Positions 1-7,051 are shown, numbered from the stretch's first letter. The stretch: DNA of 11,719 nt from Candidatus Omnitrophota bacterium (GCA_013202925.1 JABMRA010000085.1:1-11719); one strand, 5' to 3'. Notes: generated from the letters alone by a model not told the origin. Numbers and translations are program-made.

Positions 1-249
1 ATCCATTGCCTGGACAAGCGGTATGCCGCTGTCGACCATGGTGGCCAGCTGCCTGGAGAATATCACGATGTCTTCGAGCTTTACCTTTTTGGAAGGGCCC
101 AGCCGCTTCCTTGCAACCTCGTTTATGGAAATTATAACAAGTCCTTTTTTGCGAAGCGCCTCTATCAGATTGGACTTATCCGAATACTCCAGCGTCTCCG
201 ATACTGTCTTGCCCATGTTCTCTTTTGCAACGTATCTGAATGTCGGCAT
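1..249 (-). CDS. pilC: Type II secretion / type IV pilus inner-membrane platform protein, PilC/GspF family (N-terminal 83 residues only)
   Basis: The family forms the inner-membrane platform that couples the PilB/GspE ATPase to pilin or pseudopilin assembly. Only the first 83 codons are present; the gene runs off the left edge. The start (MPTFRYVAKE) and the conserved segment FSRQLATMVDSGIPLVQAMD (about residues 64-83, the beginning of the first GspF domain) are typical of PilC. The ATG at 249 has a purine-rich ribosome site (GGGGAGAGG, positions 261-253). It lies 21 bases after the stop of the upstream ATPase gene, so the two are very probably co-transcribed and translationally coupled. This is the only junction in the window with no palindromic element. 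Whether it is PilC (pilus) or GspF (secretion) cannot be decided from this fragment; the pilT gene in the same cluster favours a pilus. Confidence 0.88.
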   Translation of the reverse strand, partial: MPTFRYVAKENMGKTVSETLEYSDKSNLIEALRKKGLVIISINEVARKRLGPSKKVKLEDIVIFSRQLATMVDSGIPLVQAMD

Positions 250-270
250 AATCCTCTCCCCGCAACTTCT

Positions 271-1911
271 TTATTCCTCAGAGGTCACGCGCAAGGCCTC
301 TTCCTCGCTCGTTACCCCCTGCCTTTGTTTCTCCATCGCATCCTCTCTCAGCGTCTTCATGCCCTTAGAGGCCGCGTATTTTTTTATATCGTCGGTGGAG
401 GCCCTTTCTATGATCATCTCGCGTATCTTGTCGTCGACGCTCAGGACCTCCATGGCCGCGCACCTGCCATAATAGCCTGTCGAAGCGCACTTCTTGCAGC
501 CCTCGCCTTTTCCCTTGCAGCTCGGGCACACTACCCTGCACAACCGCTGCGCAGCCACGAGTATCACAGAGCTTGCTATTAAAAACGGCTCCACGCCCAT
601 GTCCACGAGCCTGTTTATCGCTGTCGCGGCATCGTTTGTGTGCAGCGTCGATAAAACCAGCTGGCCGGTCAATGACGCCTTTATCGCAATGTCCGCGGTC
701 TCGGAATCTCGGATCTCTCCTATCATTATCACGTCAGGGCTCTGCCTTAGAAGTGAGCGCAGCCCGCTCGCAAAGGTCAGGCCAATATCCGAATTGGCCT
801 GTATCTGCGTTATGCCTTCCACCTGATATTCCACAGGGTCCTCTATGGTTATAATACTTCTGCCTGGTGTATTCAGCTGGTTGATTATTGAATAGAGCGT
901 GGTGGATTTTCCGCTGCCAGTCGGCCCGGTTACAAGTATCATACCAAAAGGCCTTTCGATCGCGTCCTTGAACCGCTCAATCGCGTATTTTGAAAATCCC
1001 AGCTTAACCAGGCCTATTGACAGGCTTGATTTATCGAGCGCCCTCAGGACGATCTTGCTCCCAAACGACGTGGGCAGGGCCGACACCCTGAAGTCCACCT
1101 CTTTTTTCTGCGCGCGTATCTTGAACCTGCCGTCCTGCGGAACGCGCGACTCTGTTATGTCCATGCCGGACATTATCTTCAACCTCGCCAGCACTGCGTT
1201 CTGATTTTTTTTTGGGATCTTGAGGACATCGTGGAGGTTTCCATCCACCCTGTATCTCACGCGCATACTGCTTTCTTCGGGCTCGACATGGATATCCGAG
1301 GCCCTTTTCTTCAGCGCCTCGAGGAGTATCAGATTGACTATCTTTACAATAGGCACCGTCTCCCCTTCCAGCGCGGCATCGCCTATGTCAAATTCCTCTT
1401 TCGGCGCATTCACGACCTCGAGCTCTATCTCTCCCTCTCCGCCTCCCTTCACCATCTCCGACCATGCCCTGCCCTCATGCGAATAAAATTTATCGATCGC
1501 CTGCAGTATGTCTGTCTCAGTACTCAAGACAGGCTCTATGTTAAACTTTGTAATCATCTTCAGATCATCTATTGCGAAAATATTCAACGGGTCAGACATT
1601 GCCACCACAAGGGTGCTGCCCAATTTGCAGATCGCGATAACCCTGTATTGCCTCGCGACCTTTTCCGGAATAAGGCCAACGCAGTCCTGCTCTATTTTGT
1701 ATCTCGAGAGATTCACTGCGGGGATATTGAAGACACCGCTCATCACAGGCATCAGATCCTTTTCGTCGACCATGCCCTCCATTATCAGTATCCCGCCCAG
1801 ACTGCCGCCTTTTTTTACCTGTATCGCTCGCGCGCGATCAAATGCCTTCTCTTTAATAAGGCCTTTCTTGATCAGCGCCTGCCCCAATGCATCATGTAGC
1901 GATTTAGACAT
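271..1911 (-). CDS. pilB: PilB/GspE-type assembly ATPase, second of two tandem copies
   Basis: Hexameric cytoplasmic ATPase predicted to power pilus or pseudopilus assembly through PilC/GspF. It has 546 residues from the chosen ATG. Order: MshEN-type N-terminal domain (about 1-145), linker, N2 domain with ASDIHVEP (204-211) and RYRVDG, Walker A GPTGSGKST (329-337), Asp box IEDPVEYQ, Walker B DVIMIGE (393-399), His box STLHTND, and a zinc-binding cysteine set CPSC/CKKC (462, 465, 472, 475). All catalytic motifs are intact. The reading frame is open up to 2217, but that extension only translates the neighbour out of frame. The family-like start MSKSLHDALGQ at 1911 has GGCAGG upstream. The MshEN repeats are imperfect: the first Arg is absent, and the last Gln of the second motif is missing. 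It lies 74 bases after the first pilB copy, with a 43-base palindrome between them. Confidence 0.93.
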   Translation of the reverse strand: MSKSLHDALGQALIKKGLIKEKAFDRARAIQVKKGGSLGGILIMEGMVDEKDLMPVMSGVFNIPAVNLSRYKIEQDCVGLIPEKVARQYRVIAICKLGSTLVVAMSDPLNIFAIDDLKMITKFNIEPVLSTETDILQAIDKFYSHEGRAWSEMVKGGGEGEIELEVVNAPKEEFDIGDAALEGETVPIVKIVNLILLEALKKRASDIHVEPEESSMRVRYRVDGNLHDVLKIPKKNQNAVLARLKIMSGMDITESRVPQDGRFKIRAQKKEVDFRVSALPTSFGSKIVLRALDKSSLSIGLVKLGFSKYAIERFKDAIERPFGMILVTGPTGSGKSTTLYSIINQLNTPGRSIITIEDPVEYQVEGITQIQANSDIGLTFASGLRSLLRQSPDVIMIGEIRDSETADIAIKASLTGQLVLSTLHTNDAATAINRLVDMGVEPFLIASSVILVAAQRLCRVVCPSCKGKGEGCKKCASTGYYGRCAAMEVLSVDDKIREMIIERASTDDIKKYAASKGMKTLREDAMEKQRQGVTSEEEALRVTSEE

Positions 1912-1944
1912 GTCTTTTACCTGCCCGTCTCTCTGCCCGTCCCG

Positions 1945-1987
1945 AAATGCTTGCCCATTTAGTCCTGGACTAAATGGGCAAGCATTT
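1945..1987. repeat. 43-base near-perfect palindrome between the two pilB genes
   Basis: The arms 1945-1965 and 1967-1987 are perfect 21-base reverse complements around one central base (left arm begins AAATGCTTGCCC, right arm ends GGGCAAGCATTT). It covers two bases of the stop codon of the upstream pilB gene and ends 33 bases before the next start. No T-run follows on the minus strand, so it is not a standard intrinsic terminator. Beside it, CTGCCCGTC occurs twice (1921-1929 and 1933-1941) as a 12-base-period direct repeat. It could be an mRNA-stabilising or processing hairpin, a protein site, or a small palindromic mobile repeat. Confidence 0.9.
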
Positions 1988-3692
1988 AGTCGTCTGCGAT
2001 TGTTACACGCAGTATCTCCTCTAAACTCGTGACGCCGTGGATCACCTTTAAGATACCGTCTTCCCTGAGCGTCCTCATGCCTTGCTTCCGCGCGGCTGCC
2101 TTTATCTCGTTCTCCCGCGCCTTTTTCAAGATCATTTCCCTTATCAACGGTGTCATTGTCAGGATCTCGCAGATGCCGATCCTCCCGCTGTATCCTGAAT
2201 TCAGGCACTGGCTGCATCCTTTTATTTTATAAAAACTTTTGTCCGCGCCGATGCGCAACCTGTCGACGAGCGCCTTGCTGGGCTTGTACGCCTCCTTGCA
2301 TTTCGGGCACAATTGACGGATCAGCCTCTGCGCCACTATGGCTATCAGCGACGAGCTGATCAAAAACGGCTCCACGCCCATGTTGACCAGCCTCACCACT
2401 GAGCCGCACGCAGTAGTCGTGTGCAGCGTCGAGAGGACCAGATGGCCCGTAAGCGCGGATTTTATGGCAATGTCAACTGTATCGAAATCCCGTATCTCGC
2501 CGATCATGATCACGTCAGGGTCCTGCCTCAAAATAGACCTCAATGAACTGGCAAACGTAAGGCCCACCTCGGTCCTGACCGTGACTTGATTCACTCCCTG
2601 GATCTGGTACTCGACGGGGTCCTCGACTGTTATGAGATTTTTCTCCGGATCATGGACGAACTTCAATAAAGAATACAGCGTGGTCGTTTTGCCGCTTCCT
2701 GTCGGGCCGCACACAAGGATCATGCCGTGCGGCATGGAAGCGCATTTCCTGAAGATCTCGAGCGTGTCCTTTTCGAATCCGAGTTTTTCGATGTCGAGCA
2801 TTGCGCGCGATTTGTCAAGCACCCTGAGCGCGACCTTTTCGCCCCTGCTGGAAGGCAGTACCGAGACCCTGAAATCCACCTCGTTGTTATTGATCCTCAA
2901 TTTAAATCTGCCGTCCTGGGGCAGCCTGCGCTCCGCGATGTTCAATTGAGACATGACCTTTATCCTGGACACGATCGACTCGTGCATATTCTTCGGAAGC
3001 GCCTCGACCTCCTTTAATACGCCGTCTACCCTGTAGCGTATCCGGAGCGATGTCTCCATTGGTTCGATGAGTATGTCGCTCGAGCGCGACTTTATCCCAT
3101 TTTCCAAAATCGCGTTTGTCAATTTTACCACAGGCGCCTCTTCCACCAGTTTGAACAGCCTGGCAGGATCAACCTTTTCCTCGGCCTGGCCCTCCTGGAT
3201 GATCTCCAGGTCGTCGGATTTCATGTCCTTCATCAATTCTTCTATTGCCTCGTGCGCATCCTCTCCGTAATGCTGGTCAATGACATCCTGCACATCTTTC
3301 TGCGAGGCGATGATCGTACCTATCTCAAGGCCCGTGAGCGAGCGGATGTCGTCTATTGCAAAAACGTTCAGGGGGTCTGCGGTCGCAATGGTGAGGATGC
3401 TGCCCACCCTTGAAACAGGGACGATCTGATACTTTTTCGCAATGTTGCGGGGGATGAGTTTCAGGATTTCAGGGTCGATCCTGAAACGGGAAAGCGCTAT
3501 CGGAGGGATGCCGAGGCCCTGGCTCAGCGCTGCCATCAGATCCTTTTCATTTACAAAACCGAGATCGATTAAAATATCCTTTAAGGAGCCGCCCTTTTGC
3601 TTATGGACCTTCAGCGCCTTTTTCAACTCGGCCTCTTTGACGACGCCGTTCTTTATCAGTATCTCGGTTAACCGCTCTTTTAAGGAATACAT
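1986..3692 (-). CDS. pilB: PilB/GspE-type assembly ATPase, first of two tandem copies
   Basis: Predicted pilus or secretion assembly ATPase of 568 residues, close to the usual PilB length. Order: MshEN-type domain (1-142), acidic linker (143-180), N2 domain, Walker A GPTGSGKTT (329-337), Asp box VEDPVEYQ, Walker B DVIMIGE (393-399), His box STLHTTT, and a zinc tetracysteine CPKC/CSQC (462, 465, 493, 496). It is nearly collinear with the downstream paralogue, as expected for an old tandem duplication. Differences: the usual SDIH before the arginine-rich N2 strand reads SDIL here (205-208), and the MshEN motif has lost both Gly residues of RLG and the final Gln, so c-di-GMP binding looks unlikely. 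The ATG at 3692 has no convincing Shine-Dalgarno sequence, because the leader is made of 7-base AT-rich repeats. It follows the single-domain MshEN gene. Confidence 0.93.
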   Translation of the reverse strand: MYSLKERLTEILIKNGVVKEAELKKALKVHKQKGGSLKDILIDLGFVNEKDLMAALSQGLGIPPIALSRFRIDPEILKLIPRNIAKKYQIVPVSRVGSILTIATADPLNVFAIDDIRSLTGLEIGTIIASQKDVQDVIDQHYGEDAHEAIEELMKDMKSDDLEIIQEGQAEEKVDPARLFKLVEEAPVVKLTNAILENGIKSRSSDILIEPMETSLRIRYRVDGVLKEVEALPKNMHESIVSRIKVMSQLNIAERRLPQDGRFKLRINNNEVDFRVSVLPSSRGEKVALRVLDKSRAMLDIEKLGFEKDTLEIFRKCASMPHGMILVCGPTGSGKTTTLYSLLKFVHDPEKNLITVEDPVEYQIQGVNQVTVRTEVGLTFASSLRSILRQDPDVIMIGEIRDFDTVDIAIKSALTGHLVLSTLHTTTACGSVVRLVNMGVEPFLISSSLIAIVAQRLIRQLCPKCKEAYKPSKALVDRLRIGADKSFYKIKGCSQCLNSGYSGRIGICEILTMTPLIREMILKKARENEIKAAARKQGMRTLREDGILKVIHGVTSLEEILRVTIADD

Positions 3693-3693
3693 A

Positions 3694-3794
3694 TATAAGA
3701 TGTAAGTTATAAGCCTTAAGCTTTAAGCCGAAAGAAAAACATTTTGTGTTTACATTTTTCTTATAGCTTAAAACTTACAGCTTATGGCTTAATT
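3694..3794. repeat. Inverted pair of AT-rich 7-base tandem arrays
   Basis: The left array (3694-3735) reads as six heptamers on the plus strand: TATAAGA, TGTAAGT, TATAAGC, CTTAAGC, TTTAAGC, CGAAAGA. The right array (3760-3794) has five: CTTATAG, CTTAAAA, CTTACAG, CTTATGG, CTTAATT. The two are inverted relative to each other around an A/T-rich centre, so a single strand could fold into a long imperfect hairpin. The element fills the whole interval between the MshEN stop (3789-3791, inside the last heptamer) and the pilB start (3692), and replaces the place where a ribosome binding site would be expected. Confidence 0.8.
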
Positions 3795-4226
3795 ATAATA
3801 TTTCTTTATTGCCTTTTTTATGTCCGTGCCTGTGCTTACAAAGATCTGCACGCACAGCCCTGAGACCAGCTCTATATCCTCTATTGCAAGCGTGTTCAGC
3901 GGGTTTGACATGGCAATGGTGAGGTTGCTGCCGATCTTATCCACGGGGACCAGGCAAAACTGCGAGGCCACGTTCTTTGGCACAATCTTTACGACCTCAG
4001 GGTCTATGTCGTAATTTTCCAGCGGCAGGTAGGGAAACCCGTATTGCGCTGTCAGGGCCTGCGCAATGGCCTCCTCGCTTGCATGCCCGAGGTCCACGAG
4101 TATCTGGCCAATAAGTCCGCCTCGTTCCTTTTGCGCCTTCAGGGCCTCGTCCAGCTGCCCCATGGTAATAACGCCTCTCTCTATAAGAAGCTGCCCTAAT
4201 TGTTTTGCATTAACCCGTCTCGCCAT
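3789..4226 (-). CDS. Stand-alone MshEN (GspE N-terminal, c-di-GMP receptor type) domain protein
   Basis: A 145-residue protein consisting only of the domain that normally caps PilB/GspE ATPases; the N2 and ATPase domains are absent. Residues 9-32 (QLGQLLIERGVI...Q) and 38-61 (LIGQILVDLG...Q) are two 24-residue repeats split by a 5-residue spacer KERGG. This is the spacing of the c-di-GMP-binding MshEN motif (RLGxxL..., ending in Q). Both glycines of each motif and both terminal Gln are present; the leading Arg is not. A C-terminal half (about 65-145, PNxxA and SNPLN segments) matches the second subdomain. It is complete from ATG to TAA, with a purine-rich leader (GGGAAGGGA). It sits between pilT and the pilB pair. 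It may be a free c-di-GMP sensor for the motor, or the remnant of a third pilB. Ligand binding is inferred, not shown. Confidence 0.85.
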   Translation of the reverse strand: MARRVNAKQLGQLLIERGVITMGQLDEALKAQKERGGLIGQILVDLGHASEEAIAQALTAQYGFPYLPLENYDIDPEVVKIVPKNVASQFCLVPVDKIGSNLTIAMSNPLNTLAIEDIELVSGLCVQIFVSTGTDIKKAIKKYYN

Positions 4227-4245
4227 TCGTCCCTTCCCAAATCCT

Positions 4246-4396
4246 CGTCATTGCGAGTGTAGGTCACTCTTCGTCATTGCGAGGTGACCAACAAAGGTGG
4301 CTTTCGAAGCAATCGCATGTGAGCTGAGATTGCTCGCCTCGCTTCGCCCGCGAAGCGGGCTTCCTGGGTCACGAACTATGTCGACTCGCAATGACG
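4246..4396. repeat. CGTCATTGCGAG palindromic intergenic element, copy A
   Basis: The ends are perfect 12-base inverted repeats, CGTCATTGCGAG (4272-4283) and CTCGCAATGACG (4385-4396). An extra copy of the left end lies at 4246-4257, followed by the small hairpin GAGTG/CACTC. Inside are GTGACC/GGTCAC and a GCTTCGC/GCGAAGC hairpin (4341-4356). The element fills the pilT-MshEN junction, starting 9 bases after the pilT stop. A second copy lies at 9956-10075. Similar CGTCATTGCGAG units recur in many bacterial genomes as dispersed, non-autonomous repeats. No transposase gene is present here. Confidence 0.9.
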
Positions 4397-4405
4397 CGTA
4401 AGTCC

Positions 4406-5476
4406 TTACTTCCTCTCCTTAAACAACCTCTCCAGATCCTGCAGTTCTGTGGTGCGGCCAAGCGCGTCCTCTTTTGAAATCTTGCCCAGCACAACAAGCT
4501 CATACAGGGACTGGTTCATGGTCTGCATGCCCTCTTTCTGTCCGGTCTGCAGCGTAGAATATATCTGATGCACCTTTGCCTCTCTGATCTGACTCCTTAC
4601 GGCATGGTTCGACACCAGCACCTCGACGGCAAGCGACCTGCCTTGTCCTGAAACCAGCGGTATCAATTGCTGCGACAGTATGCCCATCAATACGAACGAA
4701 AGCTGCGCCCTGACCTGCGGCTGCTGCCGGGCAGGAAACACGTCGATGATGCGGTTGACGGTCTGCACGCTGTCAGAGGTATGCAGTGTCGCGAAAACCA
4801 AATGCCCTGTCTCGGCAATAATAAGCGCGGACTCCACTGTCTCCAGGTCGCGCATCTCGCCGATCAGGATCACGTCGGGATCTTCCCTTAAAACATGCTT
4901 GAGCGCCTGTGGAAAAGAATGCGTATCGCTGCCGACCTCACGCTGGTCTATTATTGATTTTTTGTTGCTGTGCACATATTCAACAGGGTCTTCAATGGTT
5001 ATGATGTGGCGATCCTTGCGGGCATTGATCCAATCTACCATTGATGCGAGCGTCGTGGATTTGCCGCTGCCCGTGGCGCCTGTAACCAAGACCAGGCCTT
5101 TTGGTTTATTGCAGAAATTCTCCATTATCTTTACCGGCAGGCCGCATTCCTCGAAACTCATTATATTAAAAGGCAGTGCCCTTATCGCGGCGCCGACATA
5201 TCCCCTCTGCCAGAATACATTGACCCTGAACCTGCCGAGCCCCTCTCTTGTAAATGCAAAATCCAGTTCCCTGTCCCTCTCGAACCGCGCCTTCTGCTCA
5301 TTGGTAAGAATGGAATACACGAGGTCCTTTGAAGAATTCTCATCCAATTTTTCCTTGCCGGCCTCAACAAGCCTCTCATGTATCCTCAAATGCGGCACTG
5401 TCCCTGCGCCTATGTGCAGGTCCGACGCGCCTTCCTTAACCATCTCTTTCAATAATTTATGCAGGTCTGCAGCCAT
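4406..5476 (-). CDS. pilT: Type IV pilus retraction ATPase PilT
   Basis: Hexameric ATPase that depolymerises type IV pili and so drives twitching, adhesion release and DNA uptake. It is 356 residues, a normal PilT length. Seen: N-terminal SDLHIGAG (18-25), AIRALP (97-102), Walker A GATGSGKSTT (133-142), Asp box IEDPVEY (161-167), Walker B DVILIGEMRD (201-210), His box ATLHTSD (229-235), and the PilT-specific C-terminal stretch AVRSQIREAKVHQI (292-305) followed by GMQTMNQSL (316-324). There is no zinc tetracysteine, which separates it from PilB. The ATG at 5476 has GAAGGGAGA about 8 bases upstream. It is the second gene after the internal promoter, so retraction is encoded before the two extension ATPases. 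PilU is the main alternative name; the AIRNLIRE-like motif favours PilT. Confidence 0.95.
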   Translation of the reverse strand: MAADLHKLLKEMVKEGASDLHIGAGTVPHLRIHERLVEAGKEKLDENSSKDLVYSILTNEQKARFERDRELDFAFTREGLGRFRVNVFWQRGYVGAAIRALPFNIMSFEECGLPVKIMENFCNKPKGLVLVTGATGSGKSTTLASMVDWINARKDRHIITIEDPVEYVHSNKKSIIDQREVGSDTHSFPQALKHVLREDPDVILIGEMRDLETVESALIIAETGHLVFATLHTSDSVQTVNRIIDVFPARQQPQVRAQLSFVLMGILSQQLIPLVSGQGRSLAVEVLVSNHAVRSQIREAKVHQIYSTLQTGQKEGMQTMNQSLYELVVLGKISKEDALGRTTELQDLERLFKERK

Positions 5477-5521
5477 TTAATATTCTCCCTTCCAACGCTA
5501 ACTTTCTAACTTTTCTTTTGA

Positions 5522-5563
5522 GACTATGGGAGCCGGGCTCCCATAGTCCGCTGTCACGGACTA
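5522..5563. repeat. Overlapping pair of hairpins at the GGDEF-pilT junction
   Basis: Arms GACTATGGGAGCC (5522-5534) and GGCTCCCATAGTC (5536-5548) are perfect 13-base reverse complements around one base. A second inverted repeat shares the right arm: TAGTCCG (5544-5550) and CGGACTA (5557-5563). The two structures compete for 5544-5548, so only one can form fully at a time. The pair ends 5 bases from the stop of the GGDEF gene. No T-run follows on the minus strand, so it is a poor intrinsic terminator. A stability or processing hairpin is more likely. Confidence 0.85.
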
Positions 5564-5568
5564 ACGGA

Positions 5569-6981
5569 TTACACCGCTACTCGATTTTTTCCTAATGACT
5601 TTGCGCTCTTTACGAGGCGCTCTGCCTTTTCCATGAGTTCATCCGCGGTCGAACCATCTATGGGATTTTCACTCACGCCTATGCTGACGGTCACATTGCC
5701 CACTGTCTTCATAACCCTTCCCAGACTACCCTCGATCTTTTTTCTGACGTCTTCGGCAACCGTGGCTGCCTGCTTTTTATTTCTCTCGGGCAGCACAATC
5801 GCAAACCTGTCAGCTGCGAGGCGCGCAACCTTGTCCACCTCTGTTACTGCGCCCTTAAGCAGTTCACCCAGCGCCTTCAAAAGCGTCTCTGTCTTTGCCT
5901 CCCCGAACCTCTCATGAAAATCCCTGAACCCATCCATATCGATCAAGAGGTATCCGCAGGGCCGCTGGTACATGACAGCCCTTTTGATCTCCTCGTCAAG
6001 CCGGGTATGTATGTAACTCTGATTATAGAGCCCTGTTAATTCATCCTTTACTGCAAGCTCCTTTGCCCTTCTTATCAATAGATCGTTCTCGACCGCTATG
6101 CAGGTCTGTTTGAGAAAGACCTTTAGAAGTTCCTTCTCGTCGTCCTTGAACGCGAAGTCCTGTTTTTTATTTCCGACCGCAAGGACCCCATACTGTTTTC
6201 TGGCGACAACTATCGGCATTGCCGCAATATTTTTCAATCCCAGCGCCGCGAGGAATCTTTTCAGCGTCTCTGTGCTTGCCGGCGAATCTTTATCTACGAC
6301 TACGGTGTTCGGCGCCGTCTCGTCCTGTCTCAAGCTCAAGCCCTCTAATCTGTCGTCGGCAATATTGCAGCTCGACGCCACTTTGAACTCGCCTGTCTCC
6401 TCATCCAGCAGCATCAAAATCGCAGCAGAGCCGTCTTCGACATCTGAAAGTTTTTGCGCTATAAAATCCAGGACTGTCTGGAGCTCTTTGGAAGACGATA
6501 TAAGGTTCCCTATCTGCAAAAGCCCTGAGAGCGCCAGCACCTTTTTATTGATCTCAATATTTATCAATTTCGTGCGTTCGCCATAGGCCTTTAATTCTTC
6601 TATGTTCTCCCTGATCTTCTGCGTCATGATATTCAACGACGTGCCAAGCTCGCCTATCTCGTCCTCGCGGTAAACGTCGATCACCTTGTCCGTATCGCCC
6701 TCTGCTATTCCTCTGGCGTCATCCGCTATCTTCAACACAGGGTCTATCATCTCCTTTGTGACATAAAGCCCCAACATAGAGATAAATAGGGATATAACCA
6801 GTATTAGACTTATATTGCCCATAGATAGCCCAAAGAATAGATTAATATTAGGAAATATGTAAGTGGTGACCAGCCAGAAGCAGATCAAAAGCGGGATGAG
6901 CGACATGAGGCAAAACGCGATCATTGTCTTGTACCTCAGGCCCTTTGGAACCAGCGACATCTTTTTAAGAAAGTCTATCAT
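5569..6981 (-). CDS. Membrane sensor with HAMP, GAF and degenerate GGDEF domain
   Basis: 470 residues: two membrane segments (about 18-42 and 53-75), a HAMP linker (76-128, with the DEIGELG motif at 107-113), a coiled-coil stretch (to about 150), a GAF domain (about 155-300), and a C-terminal GGDEF-family domain (about 310-470, DELTGLYN at 313-320, IDMD at 347-350). The signature loop reads AADRF (389-393) instead of GGDEF, and the FKxxND guanine-contact motif reads FRDFHE. Loss of both glycines, the Glu and the Asn predicts no diguanylate cyclase activity; the domain may instead bind nucleotide or a partner. The fold seems intact (IVLP, VTVSIGVS, KSLGKNRV). Start: ATG at 6981 with a perfect AAGGAGG 5 bases upstream. 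It is the first gene behind the internal promoter and precedes pilT, so it may sense a signal for the pilus motor. The ligand of the GAF domain is unknown. Confidence 0.9.
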   Translation of the reverse strand: MIDFLKKMSLVPKGLRYKTMIAFCLMSLIPLLICFWLVTTYIFPNINLFFGLSMGNISLILVISLFISMLGLYVTKEMIDPVLKIADDARGIAEGDTDKVIDVYREDEIGELGTSLNIMTQKIRENIEELKAYGERTKLINIEINKKVLALSGLLQIGNLISSSKELQTVLDFIAQKLSDVEDGSAAILMLLDEETGEFKVASSCNIADDRLEGLSLRQDETAPNTVVVDKDSPASTETLKRFLAALGLKNIAAMPIVVARKQYGVLAVGNKKQDFAFKDDEKELLKVFLKQTCIAVENDLLIRRAKELAVKDELTGLYNQSYIHTRLDEEIKRAVMYQRPCGYLLIDMDGFRDFHERFGEAKTETLLKALGELLKGAVTEVDKVARLAADRFAIVLPERNKKQAATVAEDVRKKIEGSLGRVMKTVGNVTVSIGVSENPIDGSTADELMEKAERLVKSAKSLGKNRVAV

Positions 6982-6986
6982 GTTAT

Positions 6987-6993
6987 CCTCCTT
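6987..6993 (-). promoter_or_regulatory. Strong Shine-Dalgarno AAGGAGG for the GGDEF gene
   Basis: On the minus strand AAGGAGG is followed by five bases and ATG at 6981. It is the best ribosome binding site in the window and fits a first-in-operon gene. Confidence 0.9.
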
Positions 6994-7011
6994 GGAGCGA
7001 ACAATTGTTAG

Positions 7012-7039
7012 GTTTACATCCGCCTAGGCGGATGTAAAC
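7012..7039. promoter_or_regulatory. 28-base perfect palindrome just downstream of the internal promoter
   Basis: GTTTACATCCGCC (7012-7024), TA, GGCGGATGTAAAC (7027-7039) is a perfect palindrome without a spacer. It begins about 13 bases downstream of the -10 box at 7057-7052, so it would occupy roughly +6 to +33 of the transcript. It could be an operator bound by a dimeric regulator, a 5' stabilising hairpin, or another intergenic repeat that happens to sit there. Its G+C-rich core and lack of a loop fit a DNA-binding site or cruciform at least as well as an RNA hairpin. Confidence 0.7.
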
Positions 7040-7051
7040 TTGGACAATCAA

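Noticed and set aside
1945..1987. 43-base palindrome as an intrinsic terminator of pilB copy 1
   Set aside because: No T-run follows on the minus strand, and pilB copy 2 and pilC follow closely with no promoter of their own.
1912..2217. N-terminal extension of the second pilB frame (102 extra codons)
   Set aside because: It overlaps the end of the first pilB out of frame, contains no domain, and the family-typical start at 1911 has a ribosome site.
3694..3794. CRISPR array
   Set aside because: The units are 7 bases, poorly conserved and without spacers, and no cas gene is present.
3789..4226. MshEN gene and pilB copy 1 as one frameshifted gene
   Set aside because: pilB copy 1 has its own complete MshEN domain, so joining the two would duplicate it; both frames have clean stops and starts.
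4680..5480. 266-codon open frame on the plus strand
   Set aside because: It is exactly antisense to pilT, has no recognisable domain and no ribosome site; the same holds for the plus-strand frames at 1231-1899, 1508-2032 and 6098-6586.
5498..5514. Short repeat of CTAACTTT upstream of pilT
   Set aside because: Only two copies of an 8-base AT-rich word; it is too little to call a repeat element.
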